Source: Williamsia deligens (lineage in GTDB: Bacteria; Actinomycetota; Actinomycetes; Mycobacteriales; Mycobacteriaceae). From it: DNA of 64,000 bases. Of this stretch, positions 16,732 to 25,131 are shown one piece after another. Position 1 is the stretch's first letter. Each line of letters begins with the position of its first letter. The stretch covers positions 2,838,796-2,902,795 of the forward strand of contig NZ_JAMTCI010000001.1 in NCBI RefSeq assembly GCF_024171765.1, read 5' to 3'. Position numbers and translations under genes: made by a program. Under the pieces are notes generated by a model. It was not told the origin of the DNA and made no database searches. It worked only from the letters and a program-made list of their open reading frames with translations.

Positions 16732-17322
16732 TCAGGCCCGACGCCGCGCCACCACGACGACGTCGTGGCTGTGGTGCCCGCCGCCGCCCTTGCCGGAGTG
16801 CCGGCGGGCGCGCGTCTCGTGGGTGACGATCTCCCACGCTGCCGGATCGAGGAGCGCGGCGATGTCGGCCGGGGTGTGGATGTCGTCGACGGGGTAGGTC
16901 TCGTGACCCACCACGAGCAGGATCCCGCCCGGCTCGACGGCATCGAGGACCGCTGCCACCGCGGCCGCCCCTGCGGGCTTCTGGATCGGGAAGTACATCA
17001 TCGAGACCAGGTCGAACGGTCCCGGCGGCACGCCGTCGGCGACGATGTCCGATCGCAGCCAGGTGATCGCGGCATCGCCCTCGACGGCGCGTGCGCGGTC
17101 GACGGCCACCTGCGAGATGTCGACGGCGGTCACGGTCCAGCCCCGCGCGGCGAGCCACCGGGCGTCGTCGCCCTCACCGCAGCCGAGATCGAGGGCGCGC
17201 CCCGGCGCCACCCCGGACACCTCGTCGACGAGGGTCCCGTTGGGGTCCCCGCTCCAGACGCGGTCGCTGTCGGCGTACTTGGCGTCCCAGTAACTCTGGT
17301 CCCACGGGGACTGCTCCGTCAC
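16732..17322 (-). CDS. Class I SAM-dependent methyltransferase
   Basis: 196-residue methyltransferase with motif I ALDLGCGEGDDARWLAARG (residues ~38-56), VTAVDISQVAVDRAR and DLVSMMYFPI. The N-terminus WDQSYWDAKYADSDRVWSGDPN is that of the thiopurine/TehB-like group, so detoxifying methylation is possible. Start choice: AGGAG lies directly against an ATG at 17328, too close for use, but six bases before the GTG at 17322, which is therefore preferred. A KGGGGHHSHD stretch near the end could bind metal. Convergent with the Ag85 gene. Confidence 0.85.
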   Translation of the reverse strand: MTEQSPWDQSYWDAKYADSDRVWSGDPNGTLVDEVSGVAPGRALDLGCGEGDDARWLAARGWTVTAVDISQVAVDRARAVEGDAAITWLRSDIVADGVPPGPFDLVSMMYFPIQKPAGAAAVAAVLDAVEPGGILLVVGHETYPVDDIHTPADIAALLDPAAWEIVTHETRARRHSGKGGGGHHSHDVVVVARRRA

Positions 17323-17389
17323 GTGCATCTCCTGTGAATGGTCGGTAACACCTGTACCTCGGAACTCGCGAGCCCCTACTGTCACTGCC

Positions 17390-18115
17390 ATGGTTGCTCC
17401 CCGCTGTCAACGACCCACACGGCGTGTCGCCGTCGCCGTTCTCGGGGTGGTCGCTGCCCTCGCGATGACGTGCAGTCCGGCGCAGGCGGAGACCGGCCCC
17501 GATGTGTCCTCCTGGCAGCACCCGGGCAACGCCCTCGTCGACTGGTTCGCCGTGAAGCGGTCGGGTCAGGACTTCGCCATGGTCAAGGCGACGGAGGGCC
17601 TGTCGTACGTGAACCCGTGGTTCGTCCCGGACTCCGTGGGCATGCGTCTCGCCGACGTCGCGCGCGGGACGTACCACTACGCCGACCCGTCGCTCCCGGC
17701 TGCGCCACAGGCAGCGCTGTTCGCGGCGGTCACGCTCGGTATCAACGGGTATGGGGACCTGCCGCCGGTGCTCGACCTCGAGAAGAGCGGGGGCCTGCCG
17801 CCGTCGGCGCTGATCGCCTGGACGCACCAGTACCTCGACACCGTGTCCGCCCTCACGGGGCGCACCCCGATCATCTACACCTATCCGGCGTTCTGGCGGA
17901 CCGCCATGGCGAACACGACCCAGTTCACCCGCTATCCGCTGTGGATCGCCGACTTCACCGGCCGCTCCGCACCCGGCCCCCTGCCCGGCGGGTGGACGTC
18001 GTGGACGTTCTGGCAGTTCACCGATTCCGCGCTGATCCCCGGGGTGCCCGGACGGGTCGACAAGAACGTGTACAGCAGGGCGCAGGGGCCGTTGGGTCCG
18101 TACGCCCGCAAGTGA
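17390..18115 (+). CDS. Secreted GH25 lysozyme-like muramidase
   Basis: 241-residue exported protein. A Sec signal peptide covers residues 1-33 (VAVAVLGVVAALAMTCSPAQA). The mature part starts with GPDVSSWQHPG, the GH25 opening with its catalytic Asp, and continues with the DFAMVKATEG and PPVLDLEKSGG strands carrying the catalytic acidic residues. GH25 enzymes cut the MurNAc-GlcNAc bond of peptidoglycan. TACTGT at 17377-17382 lies seven bases before the ATG, suggesting a leaderless mRNA. A role in wall remodelling alongside the Rpf and amidase genes is plausible. Confidence 0.9.
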   Translation: MVAPRCQRPTRRVAVAVLGVVAALAMTCSPAQAETGPDVSSWQHPGNALVDWFAVKRSGQDFAMVKATEGLSYVNPWFVPDSVGMRLADVARGTYHYADPSLPAAPQAALFAAVTLGINGYGDLPPVLDLEKSGGLPPSALIAWTHQYLDTVSALTGRTPIIYTYPAFWRTAMANTTQFTRYPLWIADFTGRSAPGPLPGGWTSWTFWQFTDSALIPGVPGRVDKNVYSRAQGPLGPYARK

Positions 18116-18136
18116 GTCGTGACGTACGTTTCACCC

Positions 18137-18595
18137 ATGCGCGTCTTCACATCGTCAGCAGACATCCTCGCGGCCGCCGGAGAGGAACTCGGGTCGAGCG
18201 AGTGGCTCACCATCACCCAGGAGAGGGTGAACCAGTTCGCCGAGGCCACCGGTGATCATCAGTGGATCCACGTCGACGTGGAGCGCGCGACGGCCGAGAG
18301 CCCGTTCGGCGGGCCGATCGCACACGGGTACCTGACGCTGTCGCTGGTGCCGATGCTCGCGTGGCAGGTCTACACGATCGAGAACGCGAAACTGGCCGTC
18401 AACTACGGCTCGAACAAGGTGCGCTTCCCCGCGCCGGTCCTCGTGGGATCCGACGTGCAGCTCACCGCGACGCTCTCGTCGGCGAAGGAACTCCCCGACG
18501 GCACCACCGAGATGGTGGTCACGCAGGCGATCACGGTGCGCGACGCCGCGAAGCCCTCACTGGTGGCCGAGACCATCACGCGCGTCGCGTTCTGA
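18137..18595 (+). CDS. MaoC-family (R)-hydratase
   Basis: 152-residue hot-dog-fold enoyl-CoA hydratase. The signature is FAEATGDHQWIHVD (residues ~35-48) with the catalytic Asp and His, followed by FGGPIAHGYLTLSL. It hydrates trans-2-enoyl-CoA to (R)-3-hydroxyacyl-CoA. The ATG at 18137 is chosen over an in-frame GTG at 18119 because MRVF is the usual start, and TACGTT at 18125-18130 sits six bases upstream as a leaderless -10 box. Mycobacterial homologues of this short type are numerous, so the exact pathway is open. Confidence 0.9.
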   Translation: MRVFTSSADILAAAGEELGSSEWLTITQERVNQFAEATGDHQWIHVDVERATAESPFGGPIAHGYLTLSLVPMLAWQVYTIENAKLAVNYGSNKVRFPAPVLVGSDVQLTATLSSAKELPDGTTEMVVTQAITVRDAAKPSLVAETITRVAF

Positions 18596-18629
18596 CGGCC
18601 GGGATGGCGCGCGGCGCCTCGGCGGGTCG

Positions 18630-19229
18630 TCAGACCGAGGTCGTCGCCAGCATCCAGATGACGGCGGACGCGTCGTCGGCCAGGGTGCACGGCGTGCCCT
18701 TCGCCGCGCTCTGCAGGGCGAGTCCGTCGGCGTAGGTGAGCACACGGCTCACACGGGCGGGCACGTCGTCGGCGGGGAGACCCGCGGCGGTGAACGCATG
18801 GGTCAGCAGCCGGCGGTAGGCGTCGAGCACGCGCTCGGAGACGGCCGCGACCTCGGTGCTGCGGGCGGCCTCGGTGTAGGTCTCGAGCTGGGCGAGCATC
18901 CAGGTGGTCTCGCAGTAGAAGGTGCCCATCTCGGCGAAGACGTCGCGCATGATGTCGCGGCCCGACTTGCCCTCGTACGCACTGCGGTCGATCGCCTTGT
19001 CGCAGTGGTCGGAGACCGTGTCGGCGAAACGGCTCAGCGCGGCGATGAGCAACGCGTCGCGGTCGGCGAAGTGATACGTCGTCGACCCCAGCGACAGCCC
19101 GGCCGCACCGGCGACCTCACGCAGGGTGATCGCGTGCAGGCCGCGGTCGCCGATCAGTCGTAGCGTCGCGTCCAGCAGGACATCTCGCCCGGTTCCCCGC
19201 GCGACTGTCGCGCGGCGTGTGTTCTCCAC
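18630..19229 (-). CDS. TetR-family regulator
   Basis: About 199 residues, with a clear DNA-binding domain: DVLLDATLRLIGDRGLHAITLREVAGAAGLSLGSTTYHFADRD, the recognition helix being LGSTTYHF. The ligand domain includes TWMLAQLETYTEAARS. The start is unsure: GTG at 19229 has GAGAGGG nine bases upstream, whereas the longest frame opens at TTG 19280. Its neighbours are the MaoC gene (convergent) and rpf, so its target is not evident. A likely self-regulator. Confidence 0.82.
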   Translation of the reverse strand: MENTRRATVARGTGRDVLLDATLRLIGDRGLHAITLREVAGAAGLSLGSTTYHFADRDALLIAALSRFADTVSDHCDKAIDRSAYEGKSGRDIMRDVFAEMGTFYCETTWMLAQLETYTEAARSTEVAAVSERVLDAYRRLLTHAFTAAGLPADDVPARVSRVLTYADGLALQSAAKGTPCTLADDASAVIWMLATTSV

Positions 19230-19354
19230 GGTTTCCACCCTCTCCCGCCGTCCGTCCAGGAGCGCGGTCGTGATTGACAATATCTACCGTACGTAAACCA
19301 ACTGCGTTCCGACACGGAAAACTTTCAGGTGCACACATTGTGCCTGACAGATGA

Positions 19355-19389
19355 CCGAACCCGGCACCGCCGTGCGGTGCCGGGTTCGG
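19355..19389 (-). terminator. Perfect hairpin downstream of rpf
   Basis: A 15-base arm CCGAACCCGGCACCG pairs perfectly with CGGTGCCGGGTTCGG around a 5-base loop. It lies 38 bases beyond the rpf stop codon and before the TetR gene start. No T-run follows, which is normal for high-GC actinobacteria. It probably ends the rpf transcript and insulates the TetR gene. Confidence 0.8.
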
Positions 19390-19426
19390 ACGGACGGGCG
19401 TCCCGACGTGTCGCCGGGACAGCGGG

Positions 19427-19873
<447 letters not shown>

Positions 19874-19902
19874 TCACCCGGGTCGGTCGCGAACCGTCGG
19901 CG

Positions 19903-19976
19903 ACACTACGAACCGACACATGGGGTAGTCACATCGGCGAACGCGGTGATCACGAACAGATCACGGCTGGATCACG
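19903..19976 (-). promoter_or_regulatory. rpf upstream region: three GATCACG repeats at 11-bp spacing and a -10 box
   Basis: GATCAC occurs at 19948, 19959 and 19970, exactly 11 bases apart, so on the rpf strand GTGATC recurs three times with five-base spacers. This phasing (one helical turn) is typical of OmpR-class response regulators. A -10-like TAGTGT (rpf strand) lies at 19903-19908, about 40 bases downstream of the nearest repeat. The implied leader is ~130 bases; I saw no riboswitch fold in it. MtrA is a reasonable candidate regulator (inference). Confidence 0.6.
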
Positions 19977-20015
19977 GCGTCTGAAAGTGGTGTTGTCGCA
20001 GCGCACTACGGCGTG

Positions 20016-20027
20016 TCGTGATCACGA
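20016..20027. promoter_or_regulatory. Perfect 12-bp palindrome TCGTGATCACGA
   Basis: A fully symmetrical TCGTGATCACGA in the 337-base gap between rpf and the next TetR gene. A near-copy, CGGTGATCACGA, overlaps the first GATCAC repeat at 19944-19955. The shared core GTGATCAC suggests one regulator uses both. The remainder of this gap (19763-20099) shows no gene that I can support. Confidence 0.45.
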
Positions 20028-20099
20028 GCAAGGCGAACGACGTGACCGCCGGCGTGACAGGGGACACGTGGTTTCTGTGGCCCCGGACACGTCCGCGGA

Positions 20100-20690
20100 C
20101 TAGGTCCGCGGGGGGCGCAGACCGTCGACGACCACCGCCACCATCGTCGCGGTCACGGCCGGGTCGTCCCCGGGCGCCGCGGTCATCGACAGCCCGCCGA
20201 TGAGGCGGGACACGGTCTCGGGGTCGACGTCGTCGCGGATCCGACCCGCCGCGCGACCGGCGTCGAGGATGCGCCCGATCATCTCCCGCGTCGCCCCGCG
20301 CACGTCACGGAAGACGGGGGCGTCGGCGCCGAGCTGGGCGAGGATGACCTCTTTCATGCCGCGCTTTGCCGCCGCGGTCCGGAGGTACTCACCGAGCAGG
20401 GCCGCGAGCGCCTCGTCGGGCGGGAGGGTCTCGGCGAACCGGTGACCCGCGTCCACGATCTCCTGGCTCTGGGCGCGGTAGGCCTCCTCCACGAGGGCCT
20501 CGCGGCTGGCGAAGTTCCGGTAGAGGGTGCCGATCCCGACCCCGGCGGTCTCGGCCACGCGTTCCAGCGCCACGTCGATCCCGTCGGAGGCGAAGAGTTC
20601 CCGGGCGGCGGTCACGATGCGCGCGCGGTTGCGGACGGCGTCGGCGCGGGGTGCGCGACGGGTCTGCACATCGGCGTCCGGCGTGGTCAC
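20100..20690 (-). CDS. TetR-family regulator of the adjacent efflux pump
   Basis: 196-residue TetR protein of the AcrR-like group. DNA-binding part: RIVTAARELFASDGIDVALERVAETAGVGIGTLYRNFASRE (residues ~24-64). The C-terminal part (VILAQLGADAPVFRDVRGATREMIGRILDAG) matches the TetR_C domains found beside efflux genes. Start is the GTG at 20690; the open frame upstream runs antisense through the MFS gene and is a shadow. It is divergent from the transporter across a gap holding two palindromes, so it is most likely the repressor of both genes. Confidence 0.9.
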   Translation of the reverse strand: MTTPDADVQTRRAPRADAVRNRARIVTAARELFASDGIDVALERVAETAGVGIGTLYRNFASREALVEEAYRAQSQEIVDAGHRFAETLPPDEALAALLGEYLRTAAAKRGMKEVILAQLGADAPVFRDVRGATREMIGRILDAGRAAGRIRDDVDPETVSRLIGGLSMTAAPGDDPAVTATMVAVVVDGLRPPRT

Positions 20691-20718
20691 GGCACCGCAC
20701 CTCCGATCGGTTGCGAAG

Positions 20719-20757
20719 CGGAGGAAGCCTCCGTATCGTATCCGGAGGAAGCTTCCG
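20719..20757. promoter_or_regulatory. Twin palindromic operators between TetR and MFS genes
   Basis: Two near-identical 15-mers, CGGAGGAAGCCTCCG (20719-20733) and CGGAGGAAGCTTCCG (20743-20757), 24 bases centre to centre. The second contains the perfect palindrome GGAAGCTTCC. They occupy the divergent promoter region, 42 bases from the MFS start codon. Paired sites like these are standard for two TetR dimers on facing promoters. Confidence 0.8.
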
Positions 20758-20798
20758 TTTCTCGGTCCGAGTCTACCCGTCCATCTCTGGGAGACCTC

Positions 20799-22229
20799 AT
20801 GTCGTTTCGTCCCTCCTCGTCCCTGGTGCTCGCCGCAGTGCTGGGATGCCAACTCATGGTGGTGGTCGACGCCACCATCGTGAACGTCGCACTGCCCGAC
20901 ATAGAACGCGCACTGGGCTTCTCGTCCGCCTCTCTGTCGTGGGTCCTCAACGCGTACACACTCTCCTTCGGCGGCCTGCTGCTGCTCGGCGCCCGCATGG
21001 GCGACATCCTCGGGCGCCGCAGGACCTTCCTGACCGGTGTCGCCGTGTTCGCCGTCGCGTCGGCAGCCGGCGGCGTCGCCACCGACGGCGCGGTGTTGCT
21101 CGCCGCCCGCGCGGTGCAGGGGGTCGGCGCGGCCGTCGCCGCACCCGCAGCGCTCGCCCTGCTCATGACCCGGTTCCCGCAGCCGGCGGATCGGGCCCGC
21201 GCGCTCGGGCTGTTCACCGCGGTCTCCCTCGGCGGCTTCTCGATCGGTCTGGTCGTCGGCGGGATGCTGGTCCAGTGGTTGACGTGGCGGTGGGTCATGT
21301 TCGTGAACGTGCCCATCGGTGTCGCGGTGCTCGTGGCCGGTGCGATCGCGCTGCCGGCCACCGCGAGGGAGCGCCGTCCCTTCGACCTCGCCGGCGCGGT
21401 GCTGTCCACCGGTGGCGTCGGCGCCCTGGTCTTCGGACTGGTCCGGGCCGCGGAAGCGGGGTGGTCGGCGCCGTCGACCCTGGCGCCCATCGTCGTCGGT
21501 GTCATCGCCCTGGGCGGCTTCGTCGTCGCCGAAAGGCATGCTGCGCAACCGATCACGCCGCTGCGGATCTTCGCCGACCTCGGCCGGTCGTCCGCCTACG
21601 CCGGACGTCTGCTCATGGTCGCCGGGTTCATGGGCATGATGTTCTTCCTGACCCAGTTCATGCAGGACGTCCTCGGCTTCGGTGCGCTGACCACCGGTCT
21701 GGCCTACCTCCCGATGACGATGGCGACCCTGACCGCGACGCAGCTGTCCGCCCGGTGGGCCTCGTCGCGGATCGGGCCACGCCCGTTGCTGATGGTGGGG
21801 TTCGCGCTCGCCGCGGCCGGTACGGGATGGCTCACCACGATCGGCCCGTCGTCCGGCTACGCCGACTTCGTCGGTGCGATGGTCCTCGTCGGATTCGGTG
21901 GGGGACTTGCGTTCTTCTCCCTGACGACGGCCGCCCTGCGCGACGTCCACCCCGAGGACGCCGGAGCCGCGTCGGGCATGGTGAGCGCCGTCCAGCAGCT
22001 CGGCGGCGCGCTCGGTCTCGCCGTCCTCGTGTCGGTCTTCGGCGCAGCCACCGCAGGCGCCACCGGATCCGCCGCAGACGTCTTCACCGCCGGGGTGCGG
22101 GCCACCTTCTGGGTGTCCACCGGCCTGTTGCTCGCCGGGATGGCGCTGATGGCAATCACGCAGCCGGCGCGCACCGCGCCCGTCCCGACCGCGGACGTGC
22201 CACCGGAGGACGCCCTCTCGGCAGCCTGA
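20799..22229 (+). CDS. MFS multidrug efflux transporter (DHA2, EmrB/QacA-like)
   Basis: 476-residue proton-driven drug exporter with about 14 hydrophobic helices. Helix 1 has the DHA2 motif MVVVDATIVNVALPDIERAL, and loop 2-3 has the MFS motif GARMGDILGRRRTFL. Motif C (GLVVGGMLVQWLTWRWVMFVN) typical of drug antiporters is also present. GGGAG seven bases before the ATG is the ribosome binding site. Divergent from its TetR regulator with paired operators between. Drug range cannot be told from sequence. Confidence 0.93.
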   Translation: MSFRPSSSLVLAAVLGCQLMVVVDATIVNVALPDIERALGFSSASLSWVLNAYTLSFGGLLLLGARMGDILGRRRTFLTGVAVFAVASAAGGVATDGAVLLAARAVQGVGAAVAAPAALALLMTRFPQPADRARALGLFTAVSLGGFSIGLVVGGMLVQWLTWRWVMFVNVPIGVAVLVAGAIALPATARERRPFDLAGAVLSTGGVGALVFGLVRAAEAGWSAPSTLAPIVVGVIALGGFVVAERHAAQPITPLRIFADLGRSSAYAGRLLMVAGFMGMMFFLTQFMQDVLGFGALTTGLAYLPMTMATLTATQLSARWASSRIGPRPLLMVGFALAAAGTGWLTTIGPSSGYADFVGAMVLVGFGGGLAFFSLTTAALRDVHPEDAGAASGMVSAVQQLGGALGLAVLVSVFGAATAGATGSAADVFTAGVRATFWVSTGLLLAGMALMAITQPARTAPVPTADVPPEDALSAA

Positions 22230-22233
22230 CACG

Positions 22234-22294
22234 ACGACGACGACGGCGGCGGACCCGAACACCCCCCGAAAGGGTCCGGGCCCGCCGCCGTCGT
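22234..22294. terminator. GC-rich hairpin between MFS and acyl-CoA dehydrogenase genes
   Basis: ACGACGACGGCGGC (22234-22247) pairs with GCCGCCGTCGTCGT (22281-22294); further pairing of GGACCC with GGGTCC strengthens the stem. It sits between two convergent genes and can serve both strands. No T-tract is present. Confidence 0.7.
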
Positions 22295-22322
22295 CGTGCG
22301 AGCGCTCAGTACAGCGCGTCGA

Positions 22323-23540
22323 TCACTTCAGCTCGGCGCTCGTCTTGTTCAGCACGCGACGCGCGATCACCAGGTTCTGGATCTGCTGGGTGCCCTCGAA
22401 GATGTCGAGGATCTTCGAGTCGCGGGCCCACTTCTCCAGCAGCAGGTGCTCGGAGTAGCCGAGAGTGCCTGCCATCTCGACCGCGCGGGTGGTCACGTCG
22501 ACGACGGTGCGTCCGGCCTTGGCCTTCGACATCGACGCCTCCTTGGAGTTCGGCTCCTTGTTGTCGGCCATCCACGCGGCGCGCAGCATCAACAGGTAGG
22601 CGGCCTCGAAGTCGGACTCGAGACGGATGAACTCCGCGGCGGCGGCGTGCTGGCTCTGCGCGGGCTTGTCGTAGTCGATCTCGACACCGGCCTCCTCCAG
22701 CAGACGACGGATCTCCTCCAGCGCAGCACGAGTCACGCCGACGGCCATCGCGGCCACCATCGGACGCGTGTTGTCGAACGTCTGCATGACGCCGCCGAAG
22801 CCCTTCTTGGTGTCCACCTCGGGCGACCCCAGCAGGTTCTCCTTGGGGATCCGGCAGTTCTCGAAGCGGATCGCCGCGGTGTCGGACACCTTGATGCCGA
22901 GCTTGTGCTCGAGGCGCTCGACGGTGACGCCCGGGTGCTCGCGGGGGACGACGAAGCTCTTGATGGCGGCGCGTCCGGCGCTCTTGTCGACGGTCGCCCA
23001 CACCACGATGTGGGTGGCCCGCGAGCCGGCGGTCACGTAGATCTTCTCGCCGTTGATGACGTACTCGTCGCCGTCGAGCACGGCGGTGGTCGAGACCGCC
23101 GCCGAGTCGGAACCGAACCCGGGCTCGGTGATGGCCATGGCGGCCCACACCTTGCCGAAGCTCTTGAGCTGCTCGTCGGTGGCGACCGCGGAGATGGCGG
23201 CGTTGCCGAGGCCCTGGAAGGGCATGCTCAGCACGAGACCCACGTCGCCCCAGGACGTCTCGAGGACGTTGAGGCAGGCCTGCATGTTGCCGCCGTTGGC
23301 GACGGCGCCCGCGGGCAGTTCCTTCTGCGGCTGCTTGCGACCGCCGTCGGCACCCGCGCCGGCCTGCCCGGCCTCCGACAGCCCGTCGTACAGGCTGGCG
23401 AGCGTGTCGAGCTCGACCGGGTAGTCGTGCTCACGCTGGTCGTACTTGCGCGAGACGGGACGGAAGATGTTGGACGCCGCCTGGTGTGCCTGGTCGACGG
23501 TGACCAGGAGCTTCTTGGGGAGCTCGAGGTTGATGGCCAT
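22323..23540 (-). CDS. fadE23: Acyl-CoA dehydrogenase, FadE23-like
   Basis: 405-residue flavin acyl-CoA dehydrogenase. The substrate/FAD strands AMAITEPGFGSDSAAVSTTA and the C-terminal DIFEGTQQIQNLVIAR are classic; the Glu in FEGT is the catalytic base. A low-complexity insert GAGADGGRKQPQKE occurs near residue 60. The gene follows the FadE24-like gene after 39 bases, the same arrangement as fadE24-fadE23 of Mycobacterium tuberculosis. Paired FadE genes of this order often encode alpha2-beta2 heterotetramers. Acyl substrate unknown. The name is by similarity and order, not proven. Confidence 0.82.
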   Translation of the reverse strand: MAINLELPKKLLVTVDQAHQAASNIFRPVSRKYDQREHDYPVELDTLASLYDGLSEAGQAGAGADGGRKQPQKELPAGAVANGGNMQACLNVLETSWGDVGLVLSMPFQGLGNAAISAVATDEQLKSFGKVWAAMAITEPGFGSDSAAVSTTAVLDGDEYVINGEKIYVTAGSRATHIVVWATVDKSAGRAAIKSFVVPREHPGVTVERLEHKLGIKVSDTAAIRFENCRIPKENLLGSPEVDTKKGFGGVMQTFDNTRPMVAAMAVGVTRAALEEIRRLLEEAGVEIDYDKPAQSQHAAAAEFIRLESDFEAAYLLMLRAAWMADNKEPNSKEASMSKAKAGRTVVDVTTRAVEMAGTLGYSEHLLLEKWARDSKILDIFEGTQQIQNLVIARRVLNKTSAELK

Positions 23541-23579
23541 GATGTCTCTCTTTTCGAGGAAGGAGTGGTGTGCGGAGGG

Positions 23580-24947
23580 TCAGAGGACGACGATGCCCTC
23601 GCCGATGCTGGCGGCACGCAGGTCGCGGTACCAGCGCTCGACGGGATGCTCCTTGGTGAAGCCGTGTCCACCGAGCAGCTGCACGCCGTCGGAACCGATC
23701 TGCATGCCCTTGTCGGACACGAGCTTCCGGGCGAGAGCGGCCTCACGGGCGAACGACAGACCCTGCTCGGCACGCGAGGTGCCGCGCTGGGTGACCAGAC
23801 GCAGGCCGTCGAGTTCGGTCGCCATCACGGCGACGGGGAACGCGACACCCTGACGGTTCGAGACGGGCTCGCCGAACGCGACGCGATCGTTGACGTAGGG
23901 CACCACGTAGTCGAGGACGGCCTGCGAGGTGCCGACCGCGAGCGACGCCCAGCCCAGGCGGGACAGACGCACGACGTCGCGGTAGGCGGCGAACGCGGCG
24001 TCGCCCTCCTCCTCGCCGAGGAGTCCGGACTTGGGGACGCGCACGTTGTTCAGCAGCAGGCGACCCATCCCGGCGGCGCGCACGCCCATGCCGGGGTCGG
24101 CCTCGACGATGAGGCCCTCGGAGTCGGACTCGACGATGAACAGCGCCGGGCGACCGTCGAGCACGGCGCCGACGACGAACAGCTCCGACGACCCGGCCGC
24201 GGGGGCGAAGGACTTCACGCCGTCGAGCTTGTAGCCGCTCGGGGTGCGGGTCGCGCGGGTCTGCAGCGAGAACGCGTCGAACAGTGCACGCGGCTCCGCG
24301 ATGACCACGGCGGACTGCGGGACCTGCTCGCCGGCGTAGTCCGGCAGGTAGGTCTTCTGCTGGGCGTCACTGCCGAACTGGGTGAGCGTCGACGCGACGC
24401 CGCTCGGGGCCAGCAGCGGGAGCGCGAGGCCCATGTCGCCGTAGGCCAGTGCCTCGGCGACGAGCCCGTTGGTGACCACGCCGCGCTCGGAGGCGGCCCC
24501 GTCGAACTCCTCGGGGACGTTGATGGTCGTGATGCCGAGCTCGGCGAAGCGGGTCAGCAGCTCGGCCGGGGCGACGGCGGCCTCGTCGGCGTCGTGGGCT
24601 GCCGGGCGCACGATCTCCTCGGCGAACTCCTTGGCCGTGTCGGCGATCATCTGCTGCTCGTCGTCGGCCCGGAGGTTGAAGTAGTCCTTGCCCGCGGTGC
24701 TCAGACGCTTGGGCTGCCCGCCACCCTGCACCGACTTGAAGGCGCGGCTCGCGGCGCCGAGGGTCTGGAAGCCGGACTTGGTTCCCTGGAACGCCACGCG
24801 GTTGATCGGCTCACGCAGGCCGAGACGCTCGGCCAGGTCCGATCCGGTGATCGTGCTGAGCACGCGCATGGCGACGCCGATGGCGTTCTGCTTGGGTGCG
24901 GCCTTGCCCACCGCGGACGTGTCGCGGGGCTCGGTGTGAGTGGACAT
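23580..24947 (-). CDS. fadE24: Acyl-CoA dehydrogenase, FadE24-like partner subunit
   Basis: 455-residue acyl-CoA dehydrogenase-like protein with an N-terminal extension of ~90 residues before the core helix ADDEQQMIADTAKEFAEEIVRPAA. Core regions such as GDMGLALPLLAPSGVASTL and VQLLGGHGFTKEHPVERWYRD are present. It ends abruptly at RAASIGEGIVVL, without the usual QIQ flavin-contacting helix, so it may complete its active site with FadE23. It is the first gene of the pair and carries two palindromic operators upstream. An AGGTG lies before the ATG at 24947. Confidence 0.82.
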   Translation of the reverse strand: MSTHTEPRDTSAVGKAAPKQNAIGVAMRVLSTITGSDLAERLGLREPINRVAFQGTKSGFQTLGAASRAFKSVQGGGQPKRLSTAGKDYFNLRADDEQQMIADTAKEFAEEIVRPAAHDADEAAVAPAELLTRFAELGITTINVPEEFDGAASERGVVTNGLVAEALAYGDMGLALPLLAPSGVASTLTQFGSDAQQKTYLPDYAGEQVPQSAVVIAEPRALFDAFSLQTRATRTPSGYKLDGVKSFAPAAGSSELFVVGAVLDGRPALFIVESDSEGLIVEADPGMGVRAAGMGRLLLNNVRVPKSGLLGEEEGDAAFAAYRDVVRLSRLGWASLAVGTSQAVLDYVVPYVNDRVAFGEPVSNRQGVAFPVAVMATELDGLRLVTQRGTSRAEQGLSFAREAALARKLVSDKGMQIGSDGVQLLGGHGFTKEHPVERWYRDLRAASIGEGIVVL

Positions 24948-25008
24948 GTGTCACCTAACGGTTCGGTGTGGGGTTGTCGGGCTGGGCGGGTGCCGGTGCA
25001 CCCGTGAT

Positions 25009-25046
25009 CTTACTGATCGGTAAGTTCTATCTTACCGAGTGGTAAG
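25009..25046. promoter_or_regulatory. Two 16-bp palindromic operators upstream of the FadE pair
   Basis: CTTACTGATCGGTAAG (25009-25024) and CTTACCGAGTGGTAAG (25031-25046), 22 bases apart centre to centre, share CTTAC-N6-GTAAG. They lie 62-99 bases upstream of the fadE24 start and 86 bases before the divergent TM2 gene. The form suits a TetR- or FadR-type regulator of fatty-acid genes. No regulator gene is adjacent, so it would act from elsewhere. Confidence 0.75.
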
Positions 25047-25131
25047 GACGATGTCACCCCCCAGGTGGACGCAGTGTCCAACACCCGTTGTCCGGCCCCA
25101 TGACCTGGTCCGATCGCCTAATCTCACCGCC

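Noticed and set aside
20690-22262. Very long minus-strand frame running through the MFS gene into the TetR gene
   Set aside because: Only the last 196 codons have TetR features; the rest is antisense to the transporter.
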